A stretch of DNA of 64,000 nucleotides from Pseudomonas grandcourensis (GCF_039909015.1 NZ_CP150919.1:1960501-2024500); one strand, 5' to 3'; shown: positions 6,931 to 14,297, counted from the first letter of the stretch. The notes: generated by a model from the sequence alone, not told the origin. Translations and numbers: made by a program.

Positions 6931-7251
6931 ATGGCAAGCCCGCAGAAGAAAAAACCGCAAGAGTCAAAGCCGATGTCCGGAGTGGAGCGCCTGACTCTCA
7001 GAGTTTCCAACATGATCAACCACCCAATAGCTCAGGATCGGAAGTGGGCGACGATCCATCGGCTTGACACCGATGGTGATAGAGAGTGGGAGGAGGTGAT
7101 GGGTGCACTCGCCGATGTGGACGGTATCGAGATGACCTTCAACGACGAGGACGATTCGGTTACGCTGCGGTGGGAAGCTCCAGCGGATGAAGACCCGCGT
7201 GCAGAAGTTCAAGAAGAGTTCGATGCGCTGGAAGAGCCAGCACCTTTCTGA
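6931..7251 (+). CDS. DUF1654 protein, LexA-boxed gene in immunity region
   Basis: ATG 6931 has AGGAG six bases upstream. The 106-residue acidic protein contains a segment RLTLRVSNMINHPIAQDRKWATIHRL followed by DGDREWEEVMGAL and a short beta hairpin, which matches my memory of the Pseudomonas DUF1654 family, whose molecular role is unknown to me. It lies between pL and the repressor gene and converges on the repressor gene. A LexA box and a prophage operator both sit in its upstream region, so SOS induction should switch it on together with lytic growth. A role in induction or in the damage response is an inference. Confidence 0.75.
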   Translation: MASPQKKKPQESKPMSGVERLTLRVSNMINHPIAQDRKWATIHRLDTDGDREWEEVMGALADVDGIEMTFNDEDDSVTLRWEAPADEDPRAEVQEEFDALEEPAPF

Positions 7252-7260
7252 CAGGCACAA

Positions 7261-7288
7261 AAAAGCCCGCTGAAGTGGCGGGCTTTGG
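7261..7288. terminator. convergent terminator between DUF1654 gene and repressor
   Basis: AAGCCCGC and GCGGGCTT (7263-7270, 7278-7285) pair across a seven-base loop; A-rich and T-rich flanks suit both directions. It separates the two converging genes. Confidence 0.75.
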
Positions 7289-7302
7289 CTTGTTGCAATC
7301 GG

Positions 7303-8151
7303 TCAGGCTTTTCTGGCGTTCCAGATCAGCAGCACCTTCGCGTGAATGGTTACGTCATCGATCCGTGCCGTCTGGTTTTCATAGTGCGGGTTGTCAGAAA
7401 TCAGCCGGTAATGATCCTCGTCGATGCGCATAACTCGCTTGATATAGAGCTCGTGATGCCAGGTCAAAACGTAGATCCCTTCACCGATGAAGTCTCGTAC
7501 ACCCTTATCGACAATGACCAAATCCTTGTCATTAATGGTGCCCTCCATGCTCTGGCCCCACCCGTTGATCATCCCCAGGGATGTCTTGGACGTGTAGGTG
7601 ATGCCTTTCTCGCGCAGGATTTCCTCGCGCACCACTAGATTTCGAACAACTTCCGTGTAGTCAGGTGGAACCTGGCCATGGCCCATTGCTGCTCGAATGT
7701 CGTACTGAGGAATGACGATTTCTTCATTGGTGGGGCGCAGGCTTGCGAGGCTCACCGAGAGCTGATGAGGCAGCCCATCGTCAGGCTCTTCGGCAGCGGC
7801 GACAATCCGATCTCGCGCCTCAATCGAGAGGCCCTTCACCTTTGCAAGCATTCGCTTTACTTGATCAGTGGCCGATGAATTTGATTCGGCGGCTGGCGCC
7901 ACGGTAATTTCTTTCGAATCATGACTGACCGACTCCTCGTCGGTCGGTAGTGAGTCAAACCATCCTCGCGGCAACTTCTCCACCAACTCAATCCGGCGAG
8001 CAACGTCATCGCCCAGGTTCTTGGCGGTCTTATCCGAAAGGATTTGGCTCAAGTGCGCAGGCGCCATACCCCAGCGCTCGGCGCAGGCACCCTTTTTTTG
8101 ATCGCCGATCAATTTGATCAGTTGGCGCTTGCGAATCGCGTAGATATCCAT
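7303..8151 (-). CDS. prophage CI-type repressor (S24 peptidase)
   Basis: The 282-residue protein has an N-terminal helix-turn-helix domain (about residues 5-60) and a C-terminal LexA/CI-type self-cleavage domain: cleavage region AAMGHG near residue 156, nucleophile Ser in GQSMEG near 201, and general-base Lys in YIKRVM near 238. RecA-stimulated self-cleavage would link induction to DNA damage. I chose ATG 8151 (MDIYAIRKRQ), where family members usually begin, although no good ribosome-binding site precedes it; the message might be leaderless like lambda cI, or a GTG at 8196 with AAGGA ten bases upstream may be used. The operator at 8171-8187 lies just upstream of the chosen start. Confidence 0.92.
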   Translation of the reverse strand: MDIYAIRKRQLIKLIGDQKKGACAERWGMAPAHLSQILSDKTAKNLGDDVARRIELVEKLPRGWFDSLPTDEESVSHDSKEITVAPAAESNSSATDQVKRMLAKVKGLSIEARDRIVAAAEEPDDGLPHQLSVSLASLRPTNEEIVIPQYDIRAAMGHGQVPPDYTEVVRNLVVREEILREKGITYTSKTSLGMINGWGQSMEGTINDKDLVIVDKGVRDFIGEGIYVLTWHHELYIKRVMRIDEDHYRLISDNPHYENQTARIDDVTIHAKVLLIWNARKA

Positions 8152-8170
8152 ACGAGCAAGAATGCCATTC

Positions 8171-8236
8171 TTTAGCTCAATGCTAAATGTGCTCACAGCT
8201 AAATATTCCTTGCTCAGATATTAGCCCTGAGCTAAA
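8171..8236. promoter_or_regulatory. right operator cluster
   Basis: Between repressor and Cro-like gene lie TTTAGCTCAATGCTAAA (8171-8187, perfect arms), a weak half-site match at 8187-8203 with an intact GCTAAA arm, and ATTAGCCCTGAGCTAAA (8220-8236, 11 of 12 arm bases). These match the left cluster, and the last overlaps the spacer and -10 of pR just as the first left site overlaps those of pL. Confidence 0.75.
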
Positions 8237-8238
8237 TT
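8210..8238 (+). promoter_or_regulatory. rightward early promoter pR
   Basis: TTGCTC (-35, 8210-8215), a 17-base spacer and TAAATT (-10, 8233-8238), with the Cro-like start codon 26 bases downstream. An operator covers spacer and -10. It should drive the Cro-like, CII-like and replication genes. Confidence 0.65.
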
Positions 8239-8263
8239 TCTCCTACGTTTTAGGAGAGTCCCT

Positions 8264-8500
8264 ATGAATGACCACTTGCGCGATTGGCTAGCCAACGCAG
8301 CTGTCGATCGACGTCAGCTGGTTGCTGACGCCGCGAAGACCACCGTCGGACATCTTTGGCAGCTTGCAGGCGGTCACAGGAAAGCATCTGCCGAACTTGC
8401 CGAGCGTCTTCAAGACGCCTCGGATGGCGAGATCACCATCGCTGGTTTACGACCTGACCTTGTCGAGCTTGCACACAAGGTGCTTCGTGGCGCGGCCTGA
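8264..8500 (+). CDS. Cro-like / YdaS-type DNA-binding protein
   Basis: A 78-residue protein divergent from the repressor gene, preceded by AGGAGA six bases before ATG. Its sequence MNDHLRDWLANAAVDRRQLVADAAKTTVGHLWQLAGGHRKAS (shown here only as a region) carries a helix-turn-helix with the TTVGHLWQLAGGHRKAS recognition part typical of YdaS/Cro-like proteins. It would bind the same operators as the repressor, shut off lysogenic transcription and favour lytic growth. Position and size support this strongly, though direct operator recognition is inferred from context. Confidence 0.8.
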   Translation: MNDHLRDWLANAAVDRRQLVADAAKTTVGHLWQLAGGHRKASAELAERLQDASDGEITIAGLRPDLVELAHKVLRGAA

Positions 8501-8573
8501 CAACGCTTCTGTGAGAAACATTTTGCAGTGCGTGATGGCACGCCGCTACTGAAACAAAAACGAGGTTTTACGA

Positions 8574-8996
8574 ATGGACGAATTTCTGCGGGCTTGCCAA
8601 AGCGCGGTCCTCGATAACGAAGCAAAGGTGCTGGCCGGCCAGATGGGCGTCCCTCACGTGAGCCTGCTGCAGCGTGCGAACCCGGATAACGACGCCCACC
8701 ACCTCACCATCGAGCATCTGTTCGGGATTCTGCTGCATACCGGCGATATGCGGCCGCTCGCCGCCTTGGCTGATCAGTTCGGTTTCGACCTGGTGAAAAA
8801 GGAAGCCCCAGCCCCGAAGACGCTCACGGCTTCGATGATGCACGTCGGCAAAGAAATCGCTGACCTGACCATCGCGGTGCACTCGGCTCTCGACGACGGG
8901 CACGTCAGTCAGATCGAGAAGCAGGGCATCCGCAAGGAAATCGAGCATGTCCGGAGCGAACTGAGCGTGATGGAGCAGTCGGTGAAGGTCGCTTGA
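8574..8996 (+). CDS. CII-like phage regulatory protein (CP76 type)
   Basis: The 140-residue protein resembles the Phage_CP76 family of CII-type regulators: an N-terminal helical DNA-binding half with the LAGQMGVPHVSLLQRANPDN region, then a helical C-terminal half (KEIADLTIAVHSALDDGHVSQIEKQGIRKEIEHV). Family members act early after infection and influence the lysis-lysogeny choice by activating transcription. It follows the Cro-like gene on the rightward early transcript, as cII follows cro in lambda. ATG 8574 is preceded by a modest ACGAGG-like signal. The family call is from memory of the pattern. Confidence 0.75.
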   Translation: MDEFLRACQSAVLDNEAKVLAGQMGVPHVSLLQRANPDNDAHHLTIEHLFGILLHTGDMRPLAALADQFGFDLVKKEAPAPKTLTASMMHVGKEIADLTIAVHSALDDGHVSQIEKQGIRKEIEHVRSELSVMEQSVKVA

Positions 8997-9106
8997 GAAG
9001 TTGGGGCGCGACGATAACGAAACTGCACCGGCGGGGGCTGGTGAGCAATGAAAGCGTAGTTGGCAGTTAAGCCGATCGCGCCAGGAAGACCATTAGGGGA
9101 AAGGAA

Positions 9107-9205
9107 ATGGACGGCAAGACATCAGGACGTGTGGGGACATTGAACGCTGAGAGCGGTAGCTCAGTCAGCGGGATTGGTCACGTCTGCAGGAAAGTAATCG
9201 CCTGA
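9107..9205 (+). CDS. possible 32-residue peptide
   Basis: ATG 9107 follows AAAGGAA closely and opens a 32-codon frame (MDGKTSGRVGTLNAESGSSV, then SGIGHVCRKVIA) that ends just before a terminator-like hairpin. The Gly/Ser-rich sequence is not obviously random, and the ribosome-binding site and terminator placement favour translation, but nothing else supports it. No function is suggested. Confidence 0.4.
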   Translation: MDGKTSGRVGTLNAESGSSVSGIGHVCRKVIA

Positions 9206-9220
9206 ATCGCAGGCACAAAA

Positions 9221-9246
9221 AAGCCGGTGGCTAGACCGGCTTCTTC
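9221..9246 (+). terminator. terminator-like hairpin in early region
   Basis: AAGCCGGT and ACCGGCTT (9221-9228, 9235-9242) pair across six bases, preceded by six A's and followed by a weak pyrimidine tract. It would attenuate rightward early transcription before the replication genes, like lambda tR1, unless antitermination occurs. Confidence 0.5.
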
Positions 9247-9272
9247 ACAACGCAAAACACTGAGGGGGCATT

Positions 9273-9389
9273 ATGAACACGATCGCTACTCCCGGCAACA
9301 CCCGCTATGTCGTGACACTTTTCGATCAATCGGAAAGTGTGTCACGACACTATGTCACAGCAGTTTCTGAGACTGGAGATCAGCTGTGA
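9273..9389 (+). CDS. 38-residue early phage protein
   Basis: ATG 9273 has GAGGGGG closely upstream, and the 38-residue frame (MNTIATPGNTRYVVTLFDQS...) ends in TGA 9387-9389, overlapping the GTG start of the replication gene (GTGA). The coupling and strong ribosome-binding site support a real gene. The peptide is a plain beta-like sequence with no motif. Its coding DNA contains an inverted repeat with 11-base arms (9308-9318 and 9339-9349), which could instead be the functional element here, for instance a protein-binding site near the replication genes. Confidence 0.55.
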   Translation: MNTIATPGNTRYVVTLFDQSESVSRHYVTAVSETGDQL

Positions 9390-10093
9390 GCACCATAATC
9401 ATGAGCTTGTGCTGGCCACTCCAGGGCATGAGCGGGCCGCAGAAGGCTGTGCTGATCTCGTTGGCGGACAACGCAAACGATGAAGGCGTTTGCTGGCCAT
9501 CGGTTGCCCGTATCGCGGAACGGACTTGCCTTGCTGAAAGGACCGTTCAGACGGCCATCAAGTGGCTGGGCCAGGTTGGCCTGCTGTCTGTTCGTGAGCG
9601 GATGGGCCGCTCGACGATGTACACCTTAACCCCGGCAGCATATGCACCCCCGCAAGAGTTGCACCCCGCAGCAGATGCACCATCACCCCCGCAGCTCACG
9701 ACAGAAACCCCCGCAGCAGCCGCACCCAGAACCGTAATAGAACCACCAAGTGAACCGTCACCTCTTGGCGACGATGAGCAGCCACCCAAGATTTCGAAAT
9801 CGAAGTGCCCAACTCAGGCAATCGTCGATTTGTTCAACAAAACGATCCCAGAGTTTCCTCGGGTCGTGATGCTGACCAAAGATCGGATCACCAAGATCAC
9901 TGCCCGCTGGAACGAGAACAGCGTGCACCAGGATCTTCAATTCTGGGCTGAGTACTTCGCTCTGGTGCGCTCGAGCAAGTTCCTGATGGGGGAGGTTGCC
10001 TCCGCCGGCAGCAACCCATTCCGCTGCAACTTCGACTGGTTGATTGCCCCGAGTAACTTCGTGAAGGTCATTGAGGGTAATTACCATGCGTGA
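9386..10093 (+). CDS. replication initiator / helix-turn-helix protein (O-like)
   Basis: The GTG-started 235-residue protein has an N-terminal winged-helix domain (about residues 15-75: MSGPQKAVLISLADNANDEG and the recognition-like SVARIAERTCLAERTVQ), a Pro/Ala-rich linker (about 80-130), and a C-terminal helical part ending just before the helicase gene. This is the layout of phage replication initiators that bind the origin and load the helicase. It overlaps the DnaB-like gene by eight bases, which fits that partnership. Pro-rich linkers in such proteins often surround or contain the origin, so the DNA near 9650-9770 (repetitive CCCGCAGCA units) may be part of ori. Confidence 0.82.
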   Translation: MSTIIMSLCWPLQGMSGPQKAVLISLADNANDEGVCWPSVARIAERTCLAERTVQTAIKWLGQVGLLSVRERMGRSTMYTLTPAAYAPPQELHPAADAPSPPQLTTETPAAAAPRTVIEPPSEPSPLGDDEQPPKISKSKCPTQAIVDLFNKTIPEFPRVVMLTKDRITKITARWNENSVHQDLQFWAEYFALVRSSKFLMGEVASAGSNPFRCNFDWLIAPSNFVKVIEGNYHA

Positions 10094-11465
10094 TCCGTAC
10101 AGCATCGAGGCCGAACACGGCCTGCTGGGCGCGATGATGCAGCGCCCTGAATTGATCGACTCCCTGAGCGACGACCTGTCCGCCGAATCGTTCTACTTCC
10201 CGGCAAACGCCGAGGTGTACCGGGGGATCATGGCGGTCCGCTCGGCCGGCAAGTCTGTCGACTTCCTCACGGTGGGTGACCACGTTGGCGACTTGCCGGA
10301 TGGCAGTCCTGCTTTTGCCTACTGCGCCGAAATCGTAAACGGTACTCCCAGCGTTGCCAGCGCCAAGACCTACGCGGGAATCGTGCGAGAGCGGGCAATC
10401 GAACGGTCCCTGTTTGAACTTGGCAGCCAGGCCATGGATATCGCGCACAGCGATCAGGATGTGCAGGCGAAAATCGCCGCCGTCCAGGCTGCGGCCATGG
10501 CCATTGATTGCGGCTCGGGTGATGACGACATCGTGAAGGTTGGTGACGTGCTGGACGACCAGCTGGAAGTTTGGCAAGAGCGCCATGACCGTCATGCCCG
10601 CGGTGAAACACTGATCGGCCTGTCGACCGGCCTGAAGGACTTGGACGAAAAGCTGGGCGGCCTGCAGCCGGATCACCTGTACATCGTTGCGGGCCGTCCC
10701 GCCATGGGCAAGACCACGCTCGCCATGGGTTTCGTTGTCGAGGCGGCGGTGCGCCAGAGCAAGTCTGCGCTCGTCATCAGTCTGGAGATGAACAAAGGCC
10801 AACTGCTGGACCGGGCGGTGGCGTCCGAGGGTCGTATTCCGCTCACGCTGGTGAAGAACGGAACGGCATGCCAGAGCCACGGGGCTGAACTCTGCGCCGC
10901 CGCCGGTGTGCTTCGTCGCGCTCCGCTGTACATCGCCGATCGGGCCGGCTCGTCGATTGGTCGAATCCGCTCGCTGGCTCGCCGCCACAAGATGCGTTAC
11001 GGCCTGGACCTGCTGATGATCGACTACCTGCAATTGCTGGAAGGCGAGGGCGGCAATCGAACGGAGGAGGTCAGCAGCATCAGTCGCGGCTGCAAGCTGC
11101 TCGCCAAGGAACTGGGCATCCCTGTTGTGCTACTGAGCCAGCTCTCCCGCAAATGCGAAGAACGCCCGAACAAGCGACCAATCCCCTCGGACTTGAGGGA
11201 ATCCGGCGCCATCGAGCAGGACGCCGACGTGATCCTGTTCGTGTACCGCGACGAGGTCTATCACGAAAACACCGAAGCCAAAGGCATTGCCGAAATCATC
11301 ATCGGCAAGGGTCGCGACATCGAAATGGGCACTGTCCGCGCGGCCTTCCTTGGCCAATACAACCGTTTTGAAAACCTTGCTGCAGGGTGGAAACCAGAGC
11401 CGGTCGAGCAACCGGAAAAGGTAACCAGTCTGGCCAGCCGTTACCGCCAAAAGGACAAGTTCTGA
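10086..11465 (+). CDS. dnaB: DnaB-type replicative helicase
   Basis: The 459-residue protein starts at ATG 10086 (MRDPYSIEAEHGLLGAMM), overlapping the upstream gene by eight bases. It has the DnaB N-terminal helical domain (residues 1-105) and the RecA-like ATPase domain with Walker A GRPAMGKTT near residue 203, Walker B LLMIDYLQLL near 318, and the LRESGAIEQDADV arginine/sensor region near 385. It would form a hexamer that unwinds phage DNA at the fork. Carrying its own helicase means the phage does not need to recruit the host DnaB. The start at 10071 (TTG) is possible but less likely. Confidence 0.95.
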   Translation: MRDPYSIEAEHGLLGAMMQRPELIDSLSDDLSAESFYFPANAEVYRGIMAVRSAGKSVDFLTVGDHVGDLPDGSPAFAYCAEIVNGTPSVASAKTYAGIVRERAIERSLFELGSQAMDIAHSDQDVQAKIAAVQAAAMAIDCGSGDDDIVKVGDVLDDQLEVWQERHDRHARGETLIGLSTGLKDLDEKLGGLQPDHLYIVAGRPAMGKTTLAMGFVVEAAVRQSKSALVISLEMNKGQLLDRAVASEGRIPLTLVKNGTACQSHGAELCAAAGVLRRAPLYIADRAGSSIGRIRSLARRHKMRYGLDLLMIDYLQLLEGEGGNRTEEVSSISRGCKLLAKELGIPVVLLSQLSRKCEERPNKRPIPSDLRESGAIEQDADVILFVYRDEVYHENTEAKGIAEIIIGKGRDIEMGTVRAAFLGQYNRFENLAAGWKPEPVEQPEKVTSLASRYRQKDKF

Positions 11466-11674
11466 TGGACTCGACGCGACTCGCTGTTCCCAATCCGACC
11501 AACTACCGCTTCGCGGTGTTCTGCTGCTCTTACAAGATGGAGTTGGGCAGTACTCCCGATCACGCCTTGGCGCTGTTTGCCGACGAGGCCATGGCCAATC
11601 GGTATGGCGCATGGATGTGGCCTACAACGTTCGAGGTGGTGGACCGTCTCGCCCAGTCGGAGACCACCGATTGA
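11465..11674 (+). CDS. small unknown phage protein
   Basis: A 69-residue protein starting at ATG 11465, overlapped with the helicase stop as TGATG. It includes two Cys and many aromatic residues (NYRFAVFCCSYKMELG, YGAWMWPTTFEVVDRL) and no recognised motif. Its TGA overlaps the TTG start of the next gene. Coupling on both sides makes translation likely. Function unknown. Confidence 0.65.
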   Translation: MDSTRLAVPNPTNYRFAVFCCSYKMELGSTPDHALALFADEAMANRYGAWMWPTTFEVVDRLAQSETTD

Positions 11675-12966
11675 ACATACTGATCAAGACCCTGACCGTG
11701 AAACTGTCAGATGCCGAGATTCAGCGCAACGCCAAGCTTGAGCATGTGCGCGACCTGCGTGATGCCAGTCACCCCGCGCTGCACTTTCGTTTTGCGAAGA
11801 ATCGCGCGCGTGGCTCCTGGTACCTGCTGAACAAACGCCAGTGGCATCGCATCGGCGGCTTTCCGGACCTGAGCACCAAGCAGGTGGTCGCTGCGTTGCC
11901 GGCGGTGCGATTACGAGTGGCTGCTGATGGCGCGGCCAGCGTTTCGGGTTGGGTCACCGTCGGTGAGCTGCTCGATTGGTTCGCCGACCGCATGGCGCGC
12001 TCGCGTGCGCTCTCTGACAAGCGCCGGTCAGCCGGCAAGTCGGCCATCAGTTGCCAGCTCAAGCCGCGCCTGGATGATTTGCTGATTCGTGACGTCAATG
12101 CCCAGACCCTGGACAAGCTGCTGATGTGGCCGGCTCAGGAAGAGTTGTCGCTGTCGTACGTCCAGCAGCTATACCGCCTGCTCGCGGTGGCCTTTCGTCA
12201 GGCCCGCAAACTGGACCTGATCCCCGTCAACCCGATGGCCGAGCTCAAGTTCATCAACTTCACGACGGCGCGCATCTTGCCCAAGCCCGCCCGCCTGCGT
12301 GATGTTCAGTTGCCCGAGCTGGTGGCGCAACTGGCCGAGCGCTTCGAGCGTGCGCCGGCTGACGCCATGCTGGCCCTGATGATGCTCTGCCACGGTACCC
12401 GCATCGGCGAAACCCGCCAATCTCGCTGGGCCGACATTGCGCTGACTGAGCGTGAGTGGTTCCTGCCGGCCGAACATACGAAGAGCAAGACCGAGCTGCG
12501 GGTGCCACTGACTGACCAGGTGTGCGCGTTGCTGCGCCGCTACCGTGATCGACAGGCCGCCCAAGGGTACGAGGGGCCATTCCTGTTCCCATCTCGCCGG
12601 GGGAAGCCGCTGAGCGATAACCAGGCCAGTGCCGTGTTTACCCGATTGGGGCAGGGTGCCTGGACCAGCCACGACCTGCGCAAGGTGGCGCGTACCGCCT
12701 GGACTGACCTCGGCGTTGACGGGCACATCGGCGAGATGCTGCTGAACCACTCCCTCGGCAAGATCGCGTCGACGTACATCAACACTCAGGCCAAGGAGCA
12801 GCGTCGGCTGGCTCTGGTGAAGTGGCACAACTGGTTAGATGAGCGCGGCTTCAAGGCGATTCACGCGCAGACAGGCGTTAGATATGAAGATTCGCAAAAC
12901 ATCGTAGACGCCTTGAATGGCGCGGCTTGCGAGTCGATTCCGCAATTTGTTAAGGGCGAGGTTTAA
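11671..12966 (+). CDS. second tyrosine recombinase, within the replication module
   Basis: From TTG 11671 (overlapping the previous stop) the gene encodes 431 residues with a complete tyrosine-recombinase catalytic set: Arg in CHGTRIGETR near 243, Lys in TKSKTELRV near 272, HDLRK at about 334-338, His in LNHS near 360 and Tyr in STYIN near 369. Residues 80-220 form a likely core-binding domain. The phage already has a conventional integrase at its left end, so this one may resolve multimers, act on the phage's own DNA or come from another element. It sits in a coupled run of early genes, so it should be expressed with replication. Confidence 0.85.
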   Translation: MNILIKTLTVKLSDAEIQRNAKLEHVRDLRDASHPALHFRFAKNRARGSWYLLNKRQWHRIGGFPDLSTKQVVAALPAVRLRVAADGAASVSGWVTVGELLDWFADRMARSRALSDKRRSAGKSAISCQLKPRLDDLLIRDVNAQTLDKLLMWPAQEELSLSYVQQLYRLLAVAFRQARKLDLIPVNPMAELKFINFTTARILPKPARLRDVQLPELVAQLAERFERAPADAMLALMMLCHGTRIGETRQSRWADIALTEREWFLPAEHTKSKTELRVPLTDQVCALLRRYRDRQAAQGYEGPFLFPSRRGKPLSDNQASAVFTRLGQGAWTSHDLRKVARTAWTDLGVDGHIGEMLLNHSLGKIASTYINTQAKEQRRLALVKWHNWLDERGFKAIHAQTGVRYEDSQNIVDALNGAACESIPQFVKGEV

Positions 12967-12971
12967 AAGCG

Positions 12972-13292
12972 ATGAAAAAGCAGCATGGCCCCGTCTTCAA
13001 AGCTGATCAGCTCGACCTGGCTCAGTGCTCAATTTGTCGGGGCAAGGCGGTTGTGAAGGGCGTCTTTCACGAATTGGCCTGCGTCCAGTGCAACGCCTCC
13101 GGCTGGGTGTCGGCTGACACTGGCGAGGCGCTGCCGCTGGAAGTGCTGGTCACGCAGTTGAGCATTCGACTTCAAGCTGCCGAAGAGCAGATCGCCAAGA
13201 TTCACTGCTTCAAGCCTGCATCTGGGCCTGAGGCTGCATATGAACAGAACAACCGCCGCGGCGCCGGCGGCACCAACTTCACCGGGGATTGA
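12972..13292 (+). CDS. zinc-ribbon phage protein, unknown
   Basis: The 106-residue protein has a Cys-x2-Cys pair at residues 19 and 22 and another at 37 and 40, a spacing that fits a zinc ribbon, followed by a helical stretch (residues 55-75) and a flexible Gly/Asn-rich tail. It lies six bases downstream of the recombinase gene and just before the candidate late regulator. Small zinc-ribbon proteins at this place in lambdoid phages are often transcription or recombination accessory factors, but this cannot be decided here. Confidence 0.7.
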   Translation: MKKQHGPVFKADQLDLAQCSICRGKAVVKGVFHELACVQCNASGWVSADTGEALPLEVLVTQLSIRLQAAEEQIAKIHCFKPASGPEAAYEQNNRRGAGGTNFTGD

Positions 13293-13301
13293 GGGAACGC
13301 C

Positions 13302-13865
13302 ATGGGCATCTACAAAGACGTAATGGGCACACTGGTCCGGGTACTGGCCGCCGACAACATCGACAACAGCACCAAGCAGTCTTGGCAGAAGCTGATCGAC
13401 GCTGACCTTCGCCAAGGCGGTACCGGCAGTTCACTGTCGGTGCGCGACAAGTTCGACTATGACTGCTGCCTCTATGCGCTGCTGCACCGTCAGCTTGAAC
13501 CGGCCCAGTGGGATGTGCTGGTCGCCAAGTACTCGACACACAAAGCCAATAAGGTTGCTGCCATCGGCCGCCTGGTGGCCCGCATGGTTTCCCCTGCGCC
13601 ACAACTGTTCATCTACAAGGCGCTCACTGCATGGGCCATCCCCAAGCTGAAGGGTGTCCAGACCGGCAAGCGCTCCACCGACATGATCGTGCTGCCGGCC
13701 GAGTTCTACGACATGAACACCTGGGACGTAGAAGGAAAGCCAGAGTCGACGCGCCGGCGTTGGAAGACCGGTATCGCAAAGCGTCTGGAGTCGCTGGAAG
13801 ATGCCGCTGTGATCCATGCAACCGAGATATTCGACCGAGAAGAAATCTTCATTGATGCCGCTTGA
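13302..13865 (+). CDS. candidate late-gene antiterminator (Q position)
   Basis: Encodes 187 residues: helical, with a DKFDYDCCLYALLHRQLEP segment, a central KYSTHKANKVAAIGRLV basic helix and an EGKPESTRRRWKTGI basic patch. I do not recognise a Q family motif, but it occupies the Q position as the last early gene, and right behind it lie a good sigma-70 promoter and, about 40 bases into the transcript, a strong terminator. That is the layout of Q-dependent late control. The alternative is a DNA-binding activator of late transcription. Function is inferred from context. Confidence 0.6.
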   Translation: MGIYKDVMGTLVRVLAADNIDNSTKQSWQKLIDADLRQGGTGSSLSVRDKFDYDCCLYALLHRQLEPAQWDVLVAKYSTHKANKVAAIGRLVARMVSPAPQLFIYKALTAWAIPKLKGVQTGKRSTDMIVLPAEFYDMNTWDVEGKPESTRRRWKTGIAKRLESLEDAAVIHATEIFDREEIFIDAA

Positions 13866-13890
13866 CGTAGTGGCGGAATGATCGTAATTT
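13862..13890 (+). promoter_or_regulatory. candidate late promoter
   Basis: TTGACG (13862-13867), a 17-base spacer and TAATTT (13885-13890) make a near-consensus sigma-70 promoter beginning at the stop codon of the candidate antiterminator gene. Transcripts starting near 13897 would meet the terminator at 13934 at once, as at lambda pR'. Confidence 0.55.
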
Positions 13891-13933
13891 ACCCGCATCA
13901 TGTCGATCTTGCGCGTTATGAGAGACGACTTAT

Positions 13934-13964
13934 AAAGCCCGGCCATTGCGTCGGGCTTTTTTGT
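13934..13964 (+). terminator. strong terminator before the late region
   Basis: AAAGCCCG and CGGGCTTT (13934-13941, 13952-13959) form the stem and are followed by TTTG. It stands between the candidate late promoter and the lysis genes, so read-through would need antitermination. Confidence 0.8.
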
Positions 13965-14027
13965 TGCCAAGATTTGTGGATGTGGCGATAGTCCGGTTAC
14001 ATCCAACTATTTCAAATCGAGGGCAAC

Positions 14028-14297
14028 ATGCTACGAAATAAAGACTTGGCTTTATCCCTTTTGCTGATTGTAGAAGGCCGATCTGACATAGGAGGGTTCG
14101 GGCTTCCACAGCTCAGAGAGGTTTATTTGGAGAGTAATGGTTCATTCGGAAACGAAGAAATCTACCATTTGGATCTCTTGGTCGCTGATGGATACCTGTT
14201 GAAGAAAGTTGCCTCTGAATTGCTCGCTGCTTCGGTCCAGTTGACATGGAAGGGGCACGATTTGATTGACGAACTCAGGTCAGAGCTAAATCGTTGA
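14028..14297 (+). CDS. DUF2513-like small protein
   Basis: An 89-residue protein with the features of DUF2513: a YHLDLLVADGYL winged-helix-like segment and a C-terminal LTWKGHDLIDELR motif. The family is scattered through bacteria and phages and looks like a small winged-helix DNA-binding protein; its role is unknown. It lies alone between two terminators (13934 and 14311) just ahead of the lysis cassette and is more AT-rich than the following genes, so it is probably an independently acquired accessory gene. ATG 14028 follows GAGGGCA. Confidence 0.7.
   Translation: MLRNKDLALSLLLIVEGRSDIGGFGLPQLREVYLESNGSFGNEEIYHLDLLVADGYLLKKVASELLAASVQLTWKGHDLIDELRSELNR

Noticed and set aside
10068..11033. 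Long open frame on the minus strand opposite the DnaB-like helicase
   Set aside because: It mirrors a well-conserved helicase with Walker motifs and is a by-product of GC-rich codon use; no ribosome-binding site.
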